Assembly (NCBI GenBank): GCA_009885795.1
Contig: VFKA01000039.1
Location: forward strand, 1 to 64,000
Source: Rhodospirillales bacterium
GTDB taxonomy: Bacteria; Pseudomonadota; Alphaproteobacteria; Dongiales; Dongiaceae
Direction of reading: 5' to 3'
Length of the DNA stretch: 64,000 nucleotides
The notes below the pieces were generated by a model. That model did no database searches. It had not been told where the DNA came from and was given only the letters and a program-made list of their open reading frames with translations. Of the stretch, positions 59,871 to 64,000 are shown piece by piece. Positions within the stretch are counted from its first letter, which is position 1; each line of letters begins with the position of its first letter. The position numbers and the translations under genes were made by a program.

Positions 59871-60839
59871 CTAGGCGATGCTGGCCGGCGCGCAGATCGC
59901 GTTGAGTTTCTTGCGCAAGCCTTGCGCCTCGTCCACGCTCACCGATTTGAACCGATAGAGGTCTCCCGGCTTCGACTGCCCGAGCTTCCAGAAGGCTGCC
60001 GAAGGCACGGTGTAGGGGTTGATGAACCCGCCCATGCTGGGCCCGTCGTTCACCAGGATGATGGGCGTCTGCCCCGCCAGATTGATGGCCCCCAACGGAT
60101 AACCCTGGTCGATGATGTTGGAGGGTTCGGCGCCATGCTCCGGCGCCTTCTTGTGCGCCTTCTCGGCGAAGGTCCATTGCGGTCCATCCAGGCGAAAGCC
60201 GGTGCGGTCGCTCTTGGATGAAAGCTTCCAGTTGGTAGCGAGGAATTGCTTGTGGCCGGCGGCGTCCACCCAATCGTCGTTGGGGCCGGGCACCACCTCG
60301 ATGGTCCAGGTCTTGTCGGTCGAGAAGACCGGGCGCGAATCGGCCTTCACCTTGCGGCCGGGCGTGCCCTTCGCTTGAGCGACGGGGACGACCTGTCCCT
60401 TCTTCAGCGCATTCCCCCCCATGCCGCCGACGCCGGCCTTGTGGAAGGTCGAGCGCGAGCCCAGCCAGGGCGGTGTGTCGATGCCGCCGGCAATGGCGAT
60501 GTAGGCCCGCACCCCCGATTTGGCGGAGGACATGGACAGGGTTTGGCCGGCCTTGACCGCGATGCTTTCCCACATCGCCAACGCCTCGCCGTCGAGCTTC
60601 GCCTGCATGTCGGCGCCGCAGACGGCGATGACACCGTCGCGCAGGAATTTAAGCGTCGGACCCATGTACTGGCATTCGAGACCGGCAGCACCCGCCGGGT
60701 TGCCGACCGCGAGATTGGCCAGGCGGAAGGACCAGCTGTCCATCGGCCCCGACGGCGGAAAGCCCTGATTCCAGAAGCCGATGCGGCCGGGATAATCCTG
60801 CACCGAGGTTTCGAGACCGGGTTGAATGACTTCGAGCAT
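59871..60839 (-). CDS. pxpC: PxpC-like (5-oxoprolinase subunit C / carboxyltransferase domain 2)
   Basis: Carboxyltransferase-like subunit of 322 residues, ATG 60839 with AGGAG upstream. Family traits: MLEVIQPGLETSVQDYPGRIGFWNQGFPPSGPMDSWSFRLANLAVGN, GVIAVCGADMQAKLDGEALAMWESI, and DQGYPLGAINLAGQTPIILVNDGPSMGGFINP near the C-terminus. Such subunits normally pair with PxpB. PxpABC hydrolyses 5-oxoproline with ATP; here it sits with biotin-enzyme genes, so a biotin-dependent carboxylase or amidolyase-like reaction is also possible. Confidence 0.9.
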   Translation of the reverse strand: MLEVIQPGLETSVQDYPGRIGFWNQGFPPSGPMDSWSFRLANLAVGNPAGAAGLECQYMGPTLKFLRDGVIAVCGADMQAKLDGEALAMWESIAVKAGQTLSMSSAKSGVRAYIAIAGGIDTPPWLGSRSTFHKAGVGGMGGNALKKGQVVPVAQAKGTPGRKVKADSRPVFSTDKTWTIEVVPGPNDDWVDAAGHKQFLATNWKLSSKSDRTGFRLDGPQWTFAEKAHKKAPEHGAEPSNIIDQGYPLGAINLAGQTPIILVNDGPSMGGFINPYTVPSAAFWKLGQSKPGDLYRFKSVSVDEAQGLRKKLNAICAPASIA

Positions 60840-60850
60840 GACGTGCTCCT

Positions 60851-61720
60851 CTAGAATCTGGCCTTGAGGTCGAGCGACTTCACCCATTTCTTGTAGTTGC
60901 GCACCGAGAAGCGCTGGTACTCCACCACGTTGTAGACGTAGGTGCCCGCCTTCACTTTGGCCTCGACGTCGTTGAATTCCTCGACCCCGACCGGCACGAA
61001 TTTCACCCGGTCGCCGGGCTTGAACAGGCAGATGCTGTTCTCGAATTGCGGGAAGCGTTTCTCCGTGTCCCAGATCGGGACCGGGATGCGAGCGAAGATC
61101 TGATAGCCGCCTGGCGTGGCGACCGGATAGATGGCGGTGGAGGCGCCGCCCATGCCCACCGTGCCCTGCGGTGTCCAGGTGCGCGGCGGGTTATACTTCG
61201 GCGCCGTCAGCACGCAGCGCGGATCCAAGGCCATCATGAACGGCAGGCCCGGCCAGAACCCGAGCGCGGAGACCCAATATTCGGTGCCGGAATGGACCCG
61301 GGCGAATTGGTTGGCGTCGGCAAGCCCGTTGAGGCGCGCGATGAAGGCGGGGTCGTACTCCTTCTTCGTGATCTTGGCGCAGTAGTCGTCGATGCATTCC
61401 TTGGTCCAGGGATCGAGATAGACCGTGGGGAAGTAGAAGAGCCGGCTGTCCAATTCGATGTCGTCGGAGGAGCCGAGCGAGGAAATGAGCGCCATCATCT
61501 CCTTCTTCAAATCGGCGAAATCGATGGCATCCGGATCGTAATGCACCAGCATCGAGGCGAAACAGGGCGCCGTTTCGACGACGCCCTTGGTCTTGCTCTG
61601 CTCGATGGCGGTGGCGAGGCCTTGCGCCATGAAGTTCAGCTCGAGATTCATCTCGTTGCCGAACTCGATGAGGGCGTATCGGTCGCCGCCAGGCATGAAC
61701 TTGGGTTGTTCGTAGATCAT
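60851..61720 (-). CDS. pxpB: PxpB-like (KipI-type carboxyltransferase domain 1)
   Basis: Carboxyltransferase-like subunit of 289 residues, longer than typical PxpB (~220-240). It begins MIYEQPKFMPGGDRYALIEFG and contains APCFASMLVHYDPDAIDFADLKKEM, then GFWPGLPFMMALDPRC, and GGYQIFARIPVPIWD with FKPGDRVKFVPVG, the KipI/AHS1 hallmarks. The extra length is in a helical insert (WTKECIDDYCAKITKKEYDPAF). It precedes pxpC by 11 bases. Confidence 0.88.
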   Translation of the reverse strand: MIYEQPKFMPGGDRYALIEFGNEMNLELNFMAQGLATAIEQSKTKGVVETAPCFASMLVHYDPDAIDFADLKKEMMALISSLGSSDDIELDSRLFYFPTVYLDPWTKECIDDYCAKITKKEYDPAFIARLNGLADANQFARVHSGTEYWVSALGFWPGLPFMMALDPRCVLTAPKYNPPRTWTPQGTVGMGGASTAIYPVATPGGYQIFARIPVPIWDTEKRFPQFENSICLFKPGDRVKFVPVGVEEFNDVEAKVKAGTYVYNVVEYQRFSVRNYKKWVKSLDLKARF

Positions 61721-61736
61721 CGATTCTTCCCCGACG

Positions 61737-63107
61737 TTAAACCAATCCGCGCATCAACTCCGTCTGGTGGCGCGCGACGAACCCGGTGAACACATCGCCC
61801 GCGCGAAACGCCGGATGCGAAAGCACGCGAGCAAGAAACGGCACGTTCGTCGCCACCCCCTCGACCCGCACTTCAGCCAGCGCCGCCAGCAGCCGGTCGA
61901 TCGCTTGATCGCGGTCCCGGCCATGGGCGATGACCTTGGCGATCATCGGATCGTAATGAAAGGTGATTTGGTCCCCCTGCCTCGCGCCGGTGTCAATTCT
62001 TAAGGACGGCGCGGCGTCTGGCAAGCGAAACTGCTTCAGCAGGCCGGGCGAGGGCAGGAAATTCCTGGCCGGGTTCTCGGCGTAGATGCGCGCCTCGATG
62101 GCGTGGCCCTCGGCGCGGATGCGATCTTGCGCCAATTCGCCGAGGTCGTCCCCGCGCGCCAGGCGAATTTGCAAGGCCACGAGATCGAGCCCGGTGTTCA
62201 TTTCCGTCACCGGATGCTCGACCTGGATGCGCGTGTTCATCTCCAGGAAGTAGAACGCGCCACTGTCGGAATCGACCACGAATTCGACCGTCCCGGCGCC
62301 GCGATAGCGCTCCTGCCGGCACAAGGCGACGGCGGCCTCGGCCATTCGCGCTCGCGTGGTCGCGGGCAGATGGGGCGCCGGGCTTTCCTCGACGATCTTC
62401 TGGAACCGGCGTTGAATCGAGCATTCGCGCTCGAACATGTGCACGGCGCGGCCATCACCGAACCCGAAGACCTGAATCTCCACGTGGCGCGCCCGCTCCA
62501 CCAGCCGCTCCAGATAGATCGTGCCATCGCCGAAGGACTTCTCCGCCAGGCTTTGCGTCGCCTCGACCACCTTCGCGAGCTCGGGCAATTGATCGACGCG
62601 GCGCATGCCGATGCCCCCGCCTCCGGCCGCGGCCTTGACCAGCAGCGGAAACCCGACCTCGCCCGCCGCGGCGTCGAGCCCTTCAAGCGCACCCATGTGA
62701 AAGCGCGCGCTGCCCGGCAGGATGGGTATGCCGGCGGATCTGGCGAGCAGCCGGGCGCGCTCCTTGTCGCCCATGTCGTCGATGGAATCGGGATCGGGGC
62801 CGATCCAGCGCAGGCCCGCGGCGATCACGGCCTTGGCGAAGTCGGCGTTCTCGCTGAGGAACCCGTAGCCCGGATGGACGGCGTCCGCGCCCGAGGTCCG
62901 CGCCGCCCCGATCAGGTTGTCGATGACGAGGTAGCTTTGCTTGGCCGGCGCCGGCCCCACGGGATGGGCCTCATCGGCCAGCGCCACGTGGAGCGCGTCC
63001 TTGTCGGCCTCGGAATAGACCGCGACGGTGCCCAGACCCAGCGCCTTGCAGCCGCGGATCGCCCGGCAGGCGATCTCGCCGCGATTGGCGATCAGGACCT
63101 TGCGCAT
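61737..63107 (-). CDS. Biotin carboxylase (AccC-like subunit)
   Basis: ATP-grasp biotin carboxylase of 456 residues. Motifs: KVLIANRGEIACRAIRGCKALG, the Gly-rich loop AAAGGGGIGMRRV, SPAPHLPATTRARM, YFLEMNTRIQVEHPVTEMNTGLDLV, GHAIEARIYAENPARNFLPSPG and the C-terminal B domain. Carries no carboxyltransferase or carrier domain itself, so pairs with the 74-residue carrier downstream. Between pxpA and pxpB, unlike accBC operons, hence a substrate other than acetyl-CoA is likely. Confidence 0.94.
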   Translation of the reverse strand: MRKVLIANRGEIACRAIRGCKALGLGTVAVYSEADKDALHVALADEAHPVGPAPAKQSYLVIDNLIGAARTSGADAVHPGYGFLSENADFAKAVIAAGLRWIGPDPDSIDDMGDKERARLLARSAGIPILPGSARFHMGALEGLDAAAGEVGFPLLVKAAAGGGGIGMRRVDQLPELAKVVEATQSLAEKSFGDGTIYLERLVERARHVEIQVFGFGDGRAVHMFERECSIQRRFQKIVEESPAPHLPATTRARMAEAAVALCRQERYRGAGTVEFVVDSDSGAFYFLEMNTRIQVEHPVTEMNTGLDLVALQIRLARGDDLGELAQDRIRAEGHAIEARIYAENPARNFLPSPGLLKQFRLPDAAPSLRIDTGARQGDQITFHYDPMIAKVIAHGRDRDQAIDRLLAALAEVRVEGVATNVPFLARVLSHPAFRAGDVFTGFVARHQTELMRGLV

Positions 63108-63110
63108 GTC

Positions 63111-63836
63111 TCAGCCCAGATACTCCTTGAGGGCGACGTGCACCGCCCTTGCAACTTCGACCGCGCCGGGCGTATCGGAGTGCACGCACACGCAGTCGGC
63201 GCGCATCGGGATGTCCGGGCCCTCCACGGATTTGACCTTGCCCTCGCGGATCGCCCGCAGCGTGCGCGCCACCGCCGCCTTCGGCTCGACCGCTTCGTGC
63301 TCGCGCGTGATGATGAGGCGGCCGGTCTGGTCGTAATCGAGATCGACGTAGTACTCGGCCAGGAACTCGATCCCCCGCCTTGTATAGACCTCCTCGTGCT
63401 TGGTGCGCGCCATGCCCATCAGCGGCACGCCGAAGACCTTGGCGGCGTCGGCGATGGCATCGGCCACCTCCTCCGAGCGCGCGGCCATGCCGTACAAGGC
63501 GCCGTGCGGCTTGATGTGATGGAGAGGCATGCCCTCGGCGTCGAGGAAGGCCTTGAGCGCGCCCACCTGGTAGAGGACCGCGGCGGTGATCTCGTCGGGC
63601 TGCATCTTCATCTCGCGACGCCCGAAGCCCTGCAGGTCGGGCAGCGAGGGGTGGGCGCCCACCTTGACGCCGTGCTGCTTGGCGAGGCGCACGGTCTTGC
63701 GCATGACCATCGGGTCCGACGCGTGGAAGCCGCAGGCCACGTTGGCCAAGGTGATGTAGGGCATGATGCCGGCGTCGTCGCCAATGCGGTAGAGCCCGAA
63801 GCCCTCGCCCATGTCGCAGTTGATCGCCAGTCCCAT
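63111..63836 (-). CDS. pxpA: PxpA (LamB/YcsF family 5-oxoprolinase subunit A)
   Basis: Metal-dependent hydrolase-like subunit of 241 residues (ATG 63836). MGLAINCDMGEGFGLYRIGDDAGIMPYITLANVACGFHASDP is the family signature, followed by KVGAHPSLPDLQGFGRREM, MPLHHIKPHGALY and CVCVHSDTPGAVE. The stop lies three bases before the biotin carboxylase start, in the same transcript. An upstream in-frame ATG at 63926 overlaps the neighbour and is not used here. Confidence 0.95.
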   Translation of the reverse strand: MGLAINCDMGEGFGLYRIGDDAGIMPYITLANVACGFHASDPMVMRKTVRLAKQHGVKVGAHPSLPDLQGFGRREMKMQPDEITAAVLYQVGALKAFLDAEGMPLHHIKPHGALYGMAARSEEVADAIADAAKVFGVPLMGMARTKHEEVYTRRGIEFLAEYYVDLDYDQTGRLIITREHEAVEPKAAVARTLRAIREGKVKSVEGPDIPMRADCVCVHSDTPGAVEVARAVHVALKEYLG

Positions 63837-63858
63837 TGTCGCTGTCTCCTTTTCCCGT

Positions 63859-64000
63859 TTAGAGGCCGATCGGCGCGCCGCCGGCGTCGGCCGACGCCAC
63901 CATGGCCTCCATGACCGCAACCCCATGAATCGCCTCGTCCGGATGCACGCCGAACGCGGCGCGCCCGGCGCAGGCGGCGGCGAACTCCTCGAGCTCGGCT
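63859..64000 (-). CDS. 3' end of a probable Gfo/Idh/MocA-type oxidoreductase
   Basis: Reading frame open at the window edge and ending at 63859-63861. The last 47 residues (EEFAAACAGRAAFGVHPDEA, IHGVAVMEAMVASADAGGAP) match the usual C-terminus of Gfo/Idh/MocA dehydrogenases, which has EAxHGVAVLEA-type motifs. The rest of the gene lies outside, so the call is tentative. Confidence 0.6.
   Translation of the reverse strand, partial: AELEEFAAACAGRAAFGVHPDEAIHGVAVMEAMVASADAGGAPIGL

Noticed and set aside
62103-63914. 603-codon plus-strand frame over biotin carboxylase and pxpA
   Set aside because: Crosses two well-supported minus-strand genes.

Overview
The window is high-GC bacterial DNA with Rhodospirillales/Rhizobiales-like alphaproteobacterial character. 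The support is a methylsuccinyl-CoA dehydrogenase of the ethylmalonyl-CoA pathway, an rpmI-rplT / pheS-pheT / HU / lepA block, a LapG-type periplasmic protease, cobalamin genes, CCA-encoding tRNA genes and dispersed palindromic repeats. This assignment is inferred from gene content; no rRNA is present.

Layout. 1-11.8 kb: 3' part of a chemoreceptor, a GT-C type membrane protein, GST, mcd, a hicBA toxin-antitoxin pair followed by a relic of an mcd-like 3' end, a methyltransferase/DUF393 pair, an Old Yellow Enzyme-type demethylase, a MarR regulator divergent from a redoxin with two palindromic operators between them, a cold-shock gene with promoter, long leader and terminator, and a fatty-acid desaturase. 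11.8-15.7 kb: small accessory island (vapBC, a possible RNase H-fold protein, a truncated IS481-type element, an unknown 280-aa gene, a decayed RelE/HigB-type toxin with intact antitoxin, a GIY-YIG nuclease) ending at the 3' side of tRNA-Ser(GGA). 15.7-24.2 kb: HxlR regulator, small membrane proteins, then core genes lepA, HU, pheT, pheS, a lipoprotein, rplT and rpmI. 24.3-27.7 kb: AT-richer insert with a PLD-like protein, a PD-(D/E)XK-like protein and a DUF4238 protein; this is the best candidate for an undescribed defence-type system. 27.8-36.9 kb: DNA repair (Ada-like), YgjP-type protease, SDR, phosphatase, then a CACHE-PAS-degenerate HD-GYP protein, a LapG-like protease and a degenerate EAL protein, then a Cys-less peroxiredoxin/2OG-oxygenase fusion. 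36.9-39.1 kb: repeats and a foreign ORF pair. 39.1-50 kb: ABC transporter, YcaQ-like glycosylase, cobT/cobS/phosphatase, MFS exporter, VOC protein, GNAT, zinc-finger protein, a second ABC ATPase with a lipoprotein hydrolase, tRNA-Arg(CCG) and a DUF3047 protein.

50-59 kb is one long minus-strand run with many ATGA overlaps: a DUF2946-like protein, a Met-rich Spy-like protein, a small membrane protein, a YHS-YHS P1B-type metal ATPase, small membrane proteins, a methyltransferase, a beta-CASP RNase-like protein, an AMP phosphorylase-type enzyme and a PRPP synthase. A perfect FNR/FixK-type box (TTGATCAAGATCAA, 58979-58992) lies just upstream of the first gene, so the whole cassette may be induced by low oxygen and may couple metal handling to RNA/nucleotide salvage.

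59-64 kb: a GST and a five-gene cluster joining 5-oxoprolinase-type subunits (PxpA, PxpB, PxpC) to a biotin carboxylase and a biotin carrier protein, then the 3' end of a probable Gfo/Idh/MocA-type oxidoreductase at the window edge.
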